Below, one piece after another: positions 36,156 to 45,107 of a DNA stretch of 64,000 bases (position 1 is its first letter; every line of letters begins with the position of its first letter). The notes under the pieces were generated by a model that saw nothing but the letters and a program-made list of their open reading frames with translations, was not told the origin of the DNA and searched no databases. Both the position numbers and the translations under genes were made by a program. The stretch is from Ideonella alba (lineage in GTDB: Bacteria; Pseudomonadota; Gammaproteobacteria; Burkholderiales; Burkholderiaceae_C), in the NCBI RefSeq assembly GCF_018069875.1, contig NZ_JAGQDF010000003.1:372001-436000 (forward strand), in the 5' to 3' direction.

Positions 36156-36307
36156 AAGGCCCGAGCGCGGGGCACTCGGGCCGTCAAGGCCCGATCATGT
36201 TGAGTCGGGCCATCAGGGCCCGATCAAACTGACTCAGGCCATCAGGGCCCGATCAAACCGACTCGGGCCATCAGGGCCCGATCGTGTTGATTCGGGCCGT
36301 CAGGGCC
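36156..36307. repeat. Tandem array of 29-base palindromic units
   Basis: Five contiguous units (36156–36185, 36186–36214, 36215–36243, 36244–36272, 36273–36301) and a decayed sixth follow one another with no spacer. Each has GGCCCGA near its left and TCGGGCC near its right, so each can fold into a seven-base stem (unit 3 has one mismatch), and the loops vary. The array fills the gap between the HU-like gene and the acetyltransferase. There is no unique spacer and no cas gene, so it is not CRISPR. Confidence 0.85.
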
Positions 36308-36328
36308 AACCAGCCCGGGCAGGGCAGG

Positions 36329-36379
36329 TCGATCAGGCCGGCTTGGCGGCCTGGCTCGATCAGGCCGGCTTGGCGGCCT
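36329..36379. repeat. 24-base direct repeat duplicating the 3' end of the HU-like gene
   Basis: The 24 bases at 36356–36379, which encode the last residues and the stop of the HU-like protein, recur perfectly at 36329–36352 with a 27-base period. The period is a multiple of three, so loss of the first stop would extend the K/A-rich tail in frame. Confidence 0.8.
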
Positions 36380-36740
36380 TGGCGGCCTGCTTGGCGCCCT
36401 TGCCGGCCTGGCGGGCGGCCTTCTTCTCGGCGCGTGCAGCGACGCGCTCGGGGCCCACGGTCTTCTTGCCGGCGGCGCGCTCGGCCTTGGCTTCGGCGTC
36501 CTTGGCCTTGGCCAGCTTCAGCACGACGCGGCGCTTGGCTTCGCCACCTTCCTCGCCCTTGGCGGGCTTGGTCACCACCTGGAAGTTGCCCAGCGGTGCC
36601 ATCTTGATCGCGCCATCGGGGGCGCTGCCGAGTTCTTCGGACAGGGCGGTCAGCGCGGTGCGCAGCACCTTGTTGATCTGCGGCGCGGCGATCTCGGGGT
36701 GAGCGGCGGCGACTTTGGCGGCCAGTTCCTTGATACCCAT
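36360..36740 (-). CDS. HU-like DNA-binding protein with basic Lys/Ala tail
   Basis: The 126-residue protein has an HU-like N-terminal half (MGIKELAAKVAAAHPEIAAP, QINKVLRTALTALSEEL) and strand pair (AIKMAPLGNFQVVTKPAKGE, KRRVVLKLAK). The G-x-F turn is kept as PLGNFQV. Residues 80–126 are a Lys/Ala-rich, histone-H1-like tail (AEKKAARQAGKGAKQAAKAA) that would bind DNA without sequence preference. A GGAAAG ribosome-binding site precedes the ATG. It heads the second sulfotransferase/acetyltransferase unit, as another HU-like gene heads the first. A palindrome 76 bases upstream may be its operator. The simple, repetitive tail is prone to slippage, and its end is duplicated. Confidence 0.75.
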   Translation of the reverse strand: MGIKELAAKVAAAHPEIAAPQINKVLRTALTALSEELGSAPDGAIKMAPLGNFQVVTKPAKGEEGGEAKRRVVLKLAKAKDAEAKAERAAGKKTVGPERVAARAEKKAARQAGKGAKQAAKAAKPA

Positions 36741-36815
36741 GTCGATACTTTCCTTGTGTCAGCTTTCGGAGGGTGCAGGCGGGACGACGAGCCTGCCACT
36801 GCACGCGGTGAATTA

Positions 36816-36836
36816 TGCGACCAATCATTGGACGCA
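36816..36836. promoter_or_regulatory. 21-base near-perfect palindrome upstream of the HU-like gene
   Basis: The core CCAATCATTGG is flanked by TGCG and CGCA arms. Only the A/A pair between core and arm breaks the symmetry. It lies in the 159-base gap between glf and the HU-like gene and could be an operator or a binding site of the HU-like protein itself. Confidence 0.5.
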
Positions 36837-36899
36837 CAGGTGCACAAACTGGGGGCTTTGCTCAGCGCGCGCGGCCCGGGCCGGGACATTTGCACGCTC

Positions 36900-38072
<1,173 letters not shown>

Positions 38073-38158
38073 TCAGCCCAAAAGCGCCCGTCCGCGCCTG
38101 CTTTTCCGCACCCCGCGGGCGGGGCGGGCCGGGCAGGGCCCGGCCGGGGCCGTTCCTG

Positions 38159-39607
38159 TCAGCTGGTGCGGCCGTAGGTGTCCTCGAAGCGGACGATGTC
38201 GTCCTCGCCCAGGTAGCTGCCCGACTGCACCTCGACGATTTCCAGGTCCACCTTGCCCGGGTTGGCCAGGCGGTGCACCTGGCCCAGCGGGATGTAGGTG
38301 CTCTGGTTCTCGGTCAGCAGCAGGGTCTTGTCGCCGTTGGTGATCTCGGCGGTGCCGCTGACCACGATCCAGTGCTCGGCGCGGTGGTGGTGCATCTGCA
38401 GGCTCAAGCTGGCACCCGGCTTGACCATGATGCGCTTGACCTGGAAGCGCGGGCCCATGTCGATGCTGTCGTACCAGCCCCAGGGGCGGTGCACCTTGCG
38501 GTGCAGCAGCTGCTCGCTGCGGCCACCGGCGGCCAGTCGGTTGACGATGTGCTTGACGTCCTGGCTGCGGCTGCGGTCGGCCACCATCACCGAGTCGGAG
38601 GTCTCCACCACCACCAGATCGCGTACGCCCACCGTGGTCACCAGGCGGCTGCTGGCGTGCACCAGGGTGCGCTCGGTGTCGTGCAGCATCACGTCGCCGG
38701 CGGCCACGTTGCCGGCCTCGTCCTGCGCGCCCACCTGCCACACGGCGTCCCAGGCGCCCAGGTCGTTCCAGCCGGCGGCCAGCGGCACCACGCGGATGTC
38801 GAAGGCGCTGCCGGGGCAGCGCTCCATCACCGCGTAGTCCACCGATTCGGAGGGCACGGCCTCGAAGGCGGCCTTGTCCGGGCGCACGAAGCGGCCGTCG
38901 GCCTGGCGGCCGGCCCAGGCGGCTTCGCAGGCGCGCAGGATGTCGGGGCGGAACTGCGCCAGCGCGGCCAGCCACACCGAGGCGCGCAGCACGAACATGC
39001 CCGAGTTCCAGGTGTAGCCGCCCTCGGCCAGGTAGGCCGCGGCGGTGGCGGCGTCGGGCTTCTCGACGAAGCGCGCCACCTTGGCGGGGCTGCCGCTGCC
39101 GGCCTCGGCGCGGATGTAGCCGTAGCCGGTCTCGGGCTTGTCGGGCGTGACGCCCAGGATCACGATGCTGCCCTGCGCCGCCTGGGCCACGGCCTGGCGC
39201 AGCGCGGCGTTGAACGCGGCGCCATCGGCCACGGTCTGGTCGGCCGGGGTGACCACCATCACCGGGTCGGCGCCGTCGGCGCGGGCCTGCAGCGCGGCCA
39301 GCGTGAGCGCCGGCGCGGTGTTGCGGCCGGCCGGCTCCAGCAGCACGGCGGCGGGTTCCTGGCGGATCTCGCGCAGCTGCTCCAGCGTCAGGAAGCGGTG
39401 CTCGGCATTGCCCACCACCACCAGCGGCTGCACCGCCAGGTCAGGGCCGGCCAGGTCGGCCAGGCGCTGCGCGGCCTGCTGGAACAGGCTGCTGTCGCCC
39501 GACAGCACCAGGAACTGCTTGGGGAAGCCGGCGCGCGACAGCGGCCACAGCCGGGTGCCGCTGCCACCGGCCATGATCACGGGAACGACGGAGGTCTTGT
39601 CAGTCAT
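38159..39607 (-). CDS. manC: Mannose-1-phosphate guanylyltransferase / mannose-6-phosphate isomerase
   Basis: The 482-residue bifunctional enzyme has an N-terminal nucleotidyltransferase domain (PVIMAGGSGTRLWPLSRAGF, then FVEKPDAATA). Its C-terminal cupin isomerase domain includes VHRPWGWYDSIDMGPRFQVK and the metal-binding LQMHHHRAEHWIVVSGTAEI. It makes GDP-mannose, the precursor used by Gmd and Fcl for GDP-fucose, and thus links this block to the exopolysaccharide locus 15–25 kb away. It follows rfbC by 61 bases. Confidence 0.96.
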   Translation of the reverse strand: MTDKTSVVPVIMAGGSGTRLWPLSRAGFPKQFLVLSGDSSLFQQAAQRLADLAGPDLAVQPLVVVGNAEHRFLTLEQLREIRQEPAAVLLEPAGRNTAPALTLAALQARADGADPVMVVTPADQTVADGAAFNAALRQAVAQAAQGSIVILGVTPDKPETGYGYIRAEAGSGSPAKVARFVEKPDAATAAAYLAEGGYTWNSGMFVLRASVWLAALAQFRPDILRACEAAWAGRQADGRFVRPDKAAFEAVPSESVDYAVMERCPGSAFDIRVVPLAAGWNDLGAWDAVWQVGAQDEAGNVAAGDVMLHDTERTLVHASSRLVTTVGVRDLVVVETSDSVMVADRSRSQDVKHIVNRLAAGGRSEQLLHRKVHRPWGWYDSIDMGPRFQVKRIMVKPGASLSLQMHHHRAEHWIVVSGTAEITNGDKTLLLTENQSTYIPLGQVHRLANPGKVDLEIVEVQSGSYLGEDDIVRFEDTYGRTS

Positions 39608-39668
39608 TGCAGGGTCTCGGTCAATGAAGGAGATGGAAGACAGACGCAGGATCCGCGCCCGCCAGGGG

Positions 39669-40208
39669 TCAGGTCGGGTTCAGGCGCGGGGCTGCGGCGT
39701 CCTTGGGCGACAGCAGCGGCGCCATGCCCACATCGGGCCAGGCGATCGCCAGGTCGGGGTCGTCCCAGCGGATCGCGCCCTCGGCCTGCGGGGCATAGTA
39801 GTCGGTGGTCTTGTAGAGGAAATCGGCGCTGTCGCTGAGCACCAGAAAGCCATGCGCCAGGCCGGGCGGGATCCACAGCTGGCGCTGGTTGTCGGCGCTC
39901 AGCTCCAGCCCCACCCAGCGGCCGAAGGTGGTGCTGCCGGGGCGGATGTCCACCGCCACGTCGAACACCGCGCCGGCCGCCACCCGCACCAGCTTGCCCT
40001 GGGCATGCGGCGCGTTCTGGAAGTGCAGGCCGCGCAGCACGCCCTTGGCCGAGCGCGAGTGGTTGTCCTGCACGAAGGCCGTGGGCTGCCCCACCGCCTC
40101 GTCGAAGACGCGCTGGTTGAAGCTCTCCATGAAGAAGCCCCGGTCGTCGCCGAATCGCTTGGGCGTGAAGATCAGGACCCCCTCCAGGGCAGTGGGCTCG
40201 ACGTGCAT
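39669..40208 (-). CDS. rfbC: dTDP-4-dehydrorhamnose 3,5-epimerase
   Basis: The 179-residue cupin protein has LEGVLIFTPKRFGDDRGFFM at the front, the catalytic-histidine segment KGVLRGLHFQ near residue 60, VFDVAVDIRPGSTTFGRWVG, and the aromatic AHGFLVLSDSADFLYKTTDYY. It performs the third step of dTDP-L-rhamnose synthesis. The ATG at 40208 fits the family; the longer frame to 40247 would overlap the DUF1501 gene. The usual partners rfbA, rfbB and rfbD are not in this window, so the gene is separated from them or redundant. Confidence 0.93.
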   Translation of the reverse strand: MHVEPTALEGVLIFTPKRFGDDRGFFMESFNQRVFDEAVGQPTAFVQDNHSRSAKGVLRGLHFQNAPHAQGKLVRVAAGAVFDVAVDIRPGSTTFGRWVGLELSADNQRQLWIPPGLAHGFLVLSDSADFLYKTTDYYAPQAEGAIRWDDPDLAIAWPDVGMAPLLSPKDAAAPRLNPT

Positions 40209-40243
40209 GGCCCGCGCAGTATCGCCTGATTGCCCGGCGCGGC

Positions 40244-41761
40244 TCACCCCAAGAAAGCGAGTCGGCGCGCGGTGGTGGGCCAGTTGCCCAGCGCCGGCAG
40301 CAGGGCCAGCAGCTCGCTGTCGCTCAGGCCGAACCAGCGGCCCAGCGTGGCGGCGTAGCTGGCCAGACCGGTGCTGGGCAGCAGCGCGCCGCGCTGGATC
40401 TGGTCGGTGCTGTCGAACTCGCCGTTGCCGATCGCCGGGCCATAGGTGGGCAGGCTGCCGTAAAGCTCGCCGCCGCGCACCGCGCCGCCCATCACGAAGT
40501 GGTGGCCGCCCCAGCCGTGGTCGGTGCCGTCGCCGTTGCTGACGAAGCTGCGCCCGAAGTCGCTGGCCGTGAAGGTGGTGACCGACTGGTCCACGCCCAT
40601 CTGCGACAGCGTGCGGTCGAAATAGCCCAGCCCGTGCGACAGCTGCGCCAGCAGCCGCGCATGGCGCGAGGGCTGGTCATCGTGGGTGTCCCAGCCGCTG
40701 AGGCTGACGAAGAACACCTGCCGCCCCATGCCCAGCGCGCTGCGCGCCGCGATCACCCGGGCCACCGCCTGCAACTGGCCGGCCAGCGGGTTGAAGGCGG
40801 CGGCGCCGCTCAGCGGATCGGTGCATTGCAGCAGCGGGTCGGCGGCCTGGGTCTTGGCGCCCGCGCTGCTCCAGGGGCCGGCTGCCAGGCCCGGCAGCGC
40901 GGCCGAGAGCAGCGCCTCGCTGCCCACCGAGCGCTGGGTCAGCGCCGCCAGGTCGCCTTCGAGCACGCCGTTGCCGCGCTGGCGGCCGGCCACGGCCAGC
41001 AGCGCCTGGCGCGTGGCGGCGCTGCCCAGCAGCGTCTCGCCCGCACCGCCCAGGCGCACCGGGCCGGTGCCGGCGATCTGGCCGCCGGGCAGACCGGCCA
41101 CGCTGGTCCACACCGCGCTGCCGTTGACACCAATCGCCGCCAGCCCCGGGTGGGCGTTCGAGGCCCCGGCGCGCGCCGCGAAGGCGCCGCCCCAGCCTTG
41201 GGTGCTGCCTTCGTTGCCGAAGGACTGCCAGTAGGCCTGCTGGTCGTTGTGCGAGAACAGCCGCCCGGGCCGGCTGCCGCGGCCGGCGGTCCAGTCGGCC
41301 TTGGTCAGCGGCTGCGACAGCGCCCCCACGTTGGACACCACGGCCAGCCGGCGCGCCGCGAACAGGTCGCGCACCGTGCCCAGCACCGGGTGCAGCGCCA
41401 TCTGGCGGCCGCCCGGCAGCGCGGTCACCGGCTCCAGCGGCAGCACGCCGCCCAGGCGCGCGTTCACCGAGGACGCACCGGGCCGGGCCGGCGTGCCCGG
41501 CGCGGCCAGCGCCACCGGGTCGCTGCCGCCGCCACGGGCGGCCTCATAGGCGGCCCAGGACGCGGCGTCCAGCGGCAGCACGGTGTTGCAGGCGTCGTTG
41601 CCGCCGAACAGGAACACGCAGACCAGGGCCTTGTAGCCGCTGGTGCTGGCTGCGGCGGCCTGCTGCATGGCCAGCAGGTTCAGCGCCATCGGGCTGGCGG
41701 TGTACAGGGCGGCCTGGCGCAACCAGGCGCGGCGGGACAGGGAAGGGCTCACGGGGCTCAC
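40244..41761 (-). CDS. DUF1501-family secreted protein
   Basis: The 505-residue protein has an N-terminal twin-Arg-like signal (SLSRRAWLRQAALYTASPMA) and the DUF1501 hallmarks LVCVFLFGGNDACNTVLPLD, FVSLSGWDTHDDQ and FTASDFGRSFVSNGDGTDHG-W-GGHH. The family resembles sulfatase/alkaline-phosphatase-fold proteins, but no reaction is established. It almost always pairs with a DUF1800 protein, as here. The GTG start overlaps the DUF1800 stop by four bases. A periplasmic or envelope location is inferred from the signal. Confidence 0.9.
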   Translation of the reverse strand: MSPVSPSLSRRAWLRQAALYTASPMALNLLAMQQAAAASTSGYKALVCVFLFGGNDACNTVLPLDAASWAAYEAARGGGSDPVALAAPGTPARPGASSVNARLGGVLPLEPVTALPGGRQMALHPVLGTVRDLFAARRLAVVSNVGALSQPLTKADWTAGRGSRPGRLFSHNDQQAYWQSFGNEGSTQGWGGAFAARAGASNAHPGLAAIGVNGSAVWTSVAGLPGGQIAGTGPVRLGGAGETLLGSAATRQALLAVAGRQRGNGVLEGDLAALTQRSVGSEALLSAALPGLAAGPWSSAGAKTQAADPLLQCTDPLSGAAAFNPLAGQLQAVARVIAARSALGMGRQVFFVSLSGWDTHDDQPSRHARLLAQLSHGLGYFDRTLSQMGVDQSVTTFTASDFGRSFVSNGDGTDHGWGGHHFVMGGAVRGGELYGSLPTYGPAIGNGEFDSTDQIQRGALLPSTGLASYAATLGRWFGLSDSELLALLPALGNWPTTARRLAFLG

Positions 41762-43647
41762 CTCTGGACGATGAATTCGGGGCTGGCAGCGGTGATCAGC
41801 ACCGCGGCCTGGACACGACGCAGCCGGGCGTCATCGACCTTGGCGCGGTTGCTGCCATCGGCCTTCAGCGCGGGCACGGCGATGCCGGTGACGCCCTGCA
41901 CCACCAGGGTCTTCAGCGCCGCAGGCGCCGTCGGGCCCAGCAGGCGCGCGGTGGTGGCCTCCACCAGTTGGGTGGGCGAGTCGGCCAGTGGCAGCAGGCT
42001 GCTCAGGTCGGGGTGCAGGTCGGGGCGGGTGCCCAGGCTGGTGCGATTGTGGGTGCCCACGCCCAGGGTGACCAGTTTGGCCATGTGGTTCACATAGCCG
42101 GCCACGCTGACCTCGGTGGTGGTCTGCCACTCGGGCACGGTCATGCCCAGCGCGCCGGCCTGGCCCTCCAGCGGCACATGGCCGGGGCGGAAGAAGTTGA
42201 ACACCGTGGGCGAGCGCAGCGGCGTCTGGCCCAGGCCGCTGGCGGGGTCGTCATCCACCTCCATCAGCACCTGGCCCGAGTCGGACTTCGGCCCCAGCGC
42301 GCGCAGCAGCGCGGTCTGGCGCAGCACCGGCTCGCGCAGCTTGCCGAAGCCGGGGCTGGCGGCGGCGGTGGCGCTGCGCGCTTCCGGGTCCAGCAGGATG
42401 GCGCGCACCACGGCGCGCAGGTCGCCGCGCACCCCGGCGCCGTTGTTCGCCCACACCGCCGAGATGCGTGCCACATAGGCCGGGCTGGGGTGGCTGGTCA
42501 CCAGGCGCTGGATCAGCTGGCGGCCGATGAACGGCCCCACCGACGCGTGGTTGGCCAGCGTGTCCAGCGCCACCCGCAGGCTCAGCGAGGGCTGCGCCGT
42601 GGATTGCGCCGCCACCGTGGTGCCCAGGAAGCTCTTGGCCTGGGTCTCGTGGAAGGCCGGGTAGCCCTGCATCGGCCGCCACACAGCGTCGCCCGCGGCC
42701 AGGAAGGGCGTGGCGAAGCGCGCGGTGCTGGTGTCGGGGCCGGCCCAGGAGAAGCCGGTCATCACCTGCGACAGGCCCTCCACATCGGCCGGGCCATAGT
42801 TCTCCACCGGCAGCCCGCCCACCAGGCGCGGGGTGCCGTCGGGGTTCAGCGCCACCAGGCCGATGCTGAACAGCTGCATCAGCTCGCGGGCGAAGTTCTG
42901 GTCGGGCTCGCGGCCGCCCACCGGGTCGGCCTTGCGGTTGCGCAGGTGCGACAGGTACATGCCCATCGCCGGGTGCAGCGCCACCTGCTCGATCAGCTGG
43001 CGGTAGTTGCCCAGCGCGTTGGCGCGCAGCATGTCCAGGTACGAGGCCGCCGACACCGCCTTGCGGCCCGACAGGTCGTTGGTGGAGACCACCATGATCT
43101 CTGACAGCGCAAAGGCCACTCGCTGGCGCAGTTGGTCCGCGCCGAACAGCGCCTGCTGGTGGAACGACGAACTCACCGACGCCGCCCCCGCCGACAGGCT
43201 GGGGTTGCGCGCGCGCACCGCGGCGTCATCGGCCAGCCAGCGCGACAGGTGCGAGCCCTGCGGCGCCAGCGCCATCTGGGCATCGATCCAGGCCGCCGGG
43301 CCGATGGCCATGACGCGCTGGATCTCGGCCTCGGTGGGCCCGAAGCTGGCCTGGGTCAGCAGCCGGAAGGCGTCGGCCCGGGTGGTGGGCGTGGCCGGGG
43401 TGGTGGCCTGCGCCACCTCAAATGTGCTGACGGTGCCCGTGGTGGTGCTGGCCGTGCCGGTCTGACTGGTGCTGACCTGGCCTGTGGTGTCGGCCGCCTG
43501 GGCTGCTTCGGCGGTGGTATCTGTAGCGGCCGGGTCACCTCCGCCGCAGCCTGCCAGCAGCACCAGCGCGCTGGCCCCTACCCACCCTTGCCACCGCCGG
43601 GACCACGGTCCCGGCCTGGCGCCACCGCGCCGATTCGTCTGCCGCAT
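41758..43647 (-). CDS. DUF1800-family lipoprotein
   Basis: The 629-residue protein (from the ATG at 43647; a GTG three codons earlier is possible) has a lipoprotein-type signal ending ALVLLAGCGGG. A Thr/Ser-rich linker follows to about residue 90, then the DUF1800 domain: ADAFRLLTQASFGPTEAEIQ, QLRQRVAFALSEIMVVS, NFARELMQLFSIGLVALNPD and the late PTVFNFFRPGHVP. Function is unknown. Such pairs are common in environmental bacteria and may act on extracellular polymers. It is the first gene of a two-gene operon with the DUF1501 gene. Confidence 0.9.
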   Translation of the reverse strand: MRQTNRRGGARPGPWSRRWQGWVGASALVLLAGCGGGDPAATDTTAEAAQAADTTGQVSTSQTGTASTTTGTVSTFEVAQATTPATPTTRADAFRLLTQASFGPTEAEIQRVMAIGPAAWIDAQMALAPQGSHLSRWLADDAAVRARNPSLSAGAASVSSSFHQQALFGADQLRQRVAFALSEIMVVSTNDLSGRKAVSAASYLDMLRANALGNYRQLIEQVALHPAMGMYLSHLRNRKADPVGGREPDQNFARELMQLFSIGLVALNPDGTPRLVGGLPVENYGPADVEGLSQVMTGFSWAGPDTSTARFATPFLAAGDAVWRPMQGYPAFHETQAKSFLGTTVAAQSTAQPSLSLRVALDTLANHASVGPFIGRQLIQRLVTSHPSPAYVARISAVWANNGAGVRGDLRAVVRAILLDPEARSATAAASPGFGKLREPVLRQTALLRALGPKSDSGQVLMEVDDDPASGLGQTPLRSPTVFNFFRPGHVPLEGQAGALGMTVPEWQTTTEVSVAGYVNHMAKLVTLGVGTHNRTSLGTRPDLHPDLSSLLPLADSPTQLVEATTARLLGPTAPAALKTLVVQGVTGIAVPALKADGSNRAKVDDARLRRVQAAVLITAASPEFIVQR

Positions 43648-43825
43648 TGCTGCCACCCACCATCCGGGCGCGCCTCCGGAGCGAGACGCGCATCAGACCC
43701 GGTACTTCGGCAGGTGGGCGGGGGCCTTGAGCGGCAGGGGGTGGTGGAATGCACAGAACCGGTCAACCCGGCGCTGGCACAAGCGGAATCAGCGGATGTT
43801 CAACCACTGCCAACGGGTGGCCAAC

Positions 43826-44713
43826 TCAAGCCACTCGGGCACCTAGGGCCTGTTCACACTGCCGGAACGGTTGCGAAGGCCCGCCAAATCGGGCCAATCT
43901 AGGCGCAGCGCGCCGCCCGCACTGATGTGCGGGCAAGCGGTGCAACGACGAGTGGCCCGATTTGGCGGGCCTTCCCGAGGGGTTGAAGCCCAGAAAGGCC
44001 GCAGGCGGCGTTGCACATCCTCGCCGGGTATCCAACCCGGCTACGGTGTGCGCCTTGCCTGCGGCCTTTCTGGGCATCAACGCAATCCCTTCCGGTAGTG
44101 TGAACAGGCCCTGGTCCAGCGATCTCATCTCGTCGATCGTGATGCTGACCCGCGCCGCCATGGCAGGGAGGTCGGCTTCAAATCGCCGAAGACGCTGGCT
44201 GATGTCCGCATCACCACGCGGACGGTGCGCTTCGGGCCACAACTCCTTGGTTTTGGCCGCCAGGAACTTTCTCACGGCCTTGACCAGCAGATCCGGCTGG
44301 TGGTCGTGGTACGAAGCATCCTGGCCGGCCAGATCACTCAGCGTCTGCTTGTCCTGAAACCGCTCGGCCGCCAGCAGCAGGAAGTCTCGTTGTCCGCGGC
44401 GGGTCGAGCCAAACCGGCTGGCCCCCACGGCCAGGCCGCATTCAAAGGGCATGTTGAAGCGCGGCAGGTTCTGCTCGGCCGACCACTCGACGCGGCAAAT
44501 GTCATGGATCGAGAAGCGTGACTCGCCAATGATGCGGACGATCTTGGCCAGCCGGGTCTCGCCGGAGCCGTTGGCTTCCAGGGCTGACCTGGCCACGAAG
44601 CCGCAGTCATGGATAGTGAACAGGCAGGCGTGGAGCAGCGGCAGGTACGCCGCGTCAAACGGGCAGTTCACGAACACAGAACGGTCGAAGACTTCCGACC
44701 GATGCCGTCCCAC
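43826..44713 (-). CDS. VFVNCPFD-family protein of unknown function, C-terminus rewritten by an inserted element
   Basis: The 295-residue frame starts with GTG. Residues 1–200 form a recognisable but uncharacterised family: FDRSVFVNCPFDAAYLPLLH, CGFVARSALEANGSGETRLA, RFSIHDICRVE and LPRFNMPFECGLAVGA. The alternating strand/helix pattern and acidic residues recall TIR-like or nucleotide-binding Rossmann folds (inference only). Residues about 201–290 are read through a 268-base palindromic element (43,845–44,112), so the natural C-terminus has been replaced. The start lies two bases after the stop of the preceding small gene, so the two are co-translated. Function unknown; a defence or toxin role is a guess from domain style. 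Confidence 0.65.
   Translation of the reverse strand: MGRHRSEVFDRSVFVNCPFDAAYLPLLHACLFTIHDCGFVARSALEANGSGETRLAKIVRIIGESRFSIHDICRVEWSAEQNLPRFNMPFECGLAVGASRFGSTRRGQRDFLLLAAERFQDKQTLSDLAGQDASYHDHQPDLLVKAVRKFLAAKTKELWPEAHRPRGDADISQRLRRFEADLPAMAARVSITIDEMRSLDQGLFTLPEGIALMPRKAAGKAHTVAGLDTRRGCATPPAAFLGFNPSGRPAKSGHSSLHRLPAHQCGRRAAPRLARFGGPSQPFRQCEQALGARVA
43845..44112. mobile_element. MITE-like nested-palindrome element
   Basis: The 268-base element is bounded by 23-base inverted repeats (43845–43867 and 44090–44112; outer ends begin AGGGCCTGTTCA; one mismatch). Inside are two further perfect inverted pairs: 22 bases (43875–43896 with 43953–43974) and 19 bases (43988–44006 with 44057–44075). The first encloses an eight-base GCCCGCAC/GTGCGGGC hairpin. 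It contains no transposase, and no target-site duplication is evident. It lies in the 3' part of the VFVNCPFD gene and supplies about 90 codons to it. Confidence 0.75.
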
Positions 44714-44715
44714 CG

Positions 44716-45033
44716 CTAAACCACGCTCAGTACCGCAGCGTCCAGGTCATCGGGATCGATACGGCAGGAGCGCATGGCAGGTGCGAGCACCACATGCCTG
44801 CGATGCGGGGAAGGGGCCGCGCGCTTGACCTTGCCGTGGGTCACCACACCAACCAAGCGGGCAGTGCTGGCCGGCACCGCGCCTGGACGGGCCTTCCCCG
44901 CCTGCGCCACGCCCAGTGGCTCTGACCACTTGGCGCGCAACGACACTGTGTCGCCGGTCATGGGCTGTGACCGCGCCGACGCTCTCGCACGTGCGGTCGC
45001 GCTCGCGGTCTTGTGAGGTCCCTTGCTGGCCAT
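44716..45033 (-). CDS. Small basic protein preceding the VFVNCPFD gene
   Basis: The 105-residue, Ala/Arg/Ser-rich protein has a disordered-looking start (MASKGPHKTASATARARASA) and a possible beta core (TARLVGVVTHGKVKRA). Its C-terminus is acidic and defined (MRSCRIDPDDLDAAVLSVV). It has no recognised domain. Its TAG stop lies two bases before the GTG of the next gene, the spacing of a coupled pair such as a small regulator or partner protein with an effector. No ribosome-binding site is obvious. The frame could be spurious, but its fit with the next start supports it. Confidence 0.5.
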   Translation of the reverse strand: MASKGPHKTASATARARASARSQPMTGDTVSLRAKWSEPLGVAQAGKARPGAVPASTARLVGVVTHGKVKRAAPSPHRRHVVLAPAMRSCRIDPDDLDAAVLSVV

Positions 45034-45107
45034 GTCGCGAGTCTAAGCCCAGCACGCTTGAGCCGTCACGCCGCGCTGGGTACAGCCGGCGTCGCGCCTT
45101 GAGCCGC

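Noticed and set aside
36156-36307. CRISPR-like array
   Set aside because: The 29-base units abut with no unique spacers, the variable part lies inside each palindrome, and no cas gene is present.
44716-45055. Alternative overlapping minus-strand frame of 102 codons (MLGLDSRHGQQG…)
   Set aside because: It is the same DNA in another frame, with a composition typical of shadows. The retained frame fits the stop–start spacing with the next gene.
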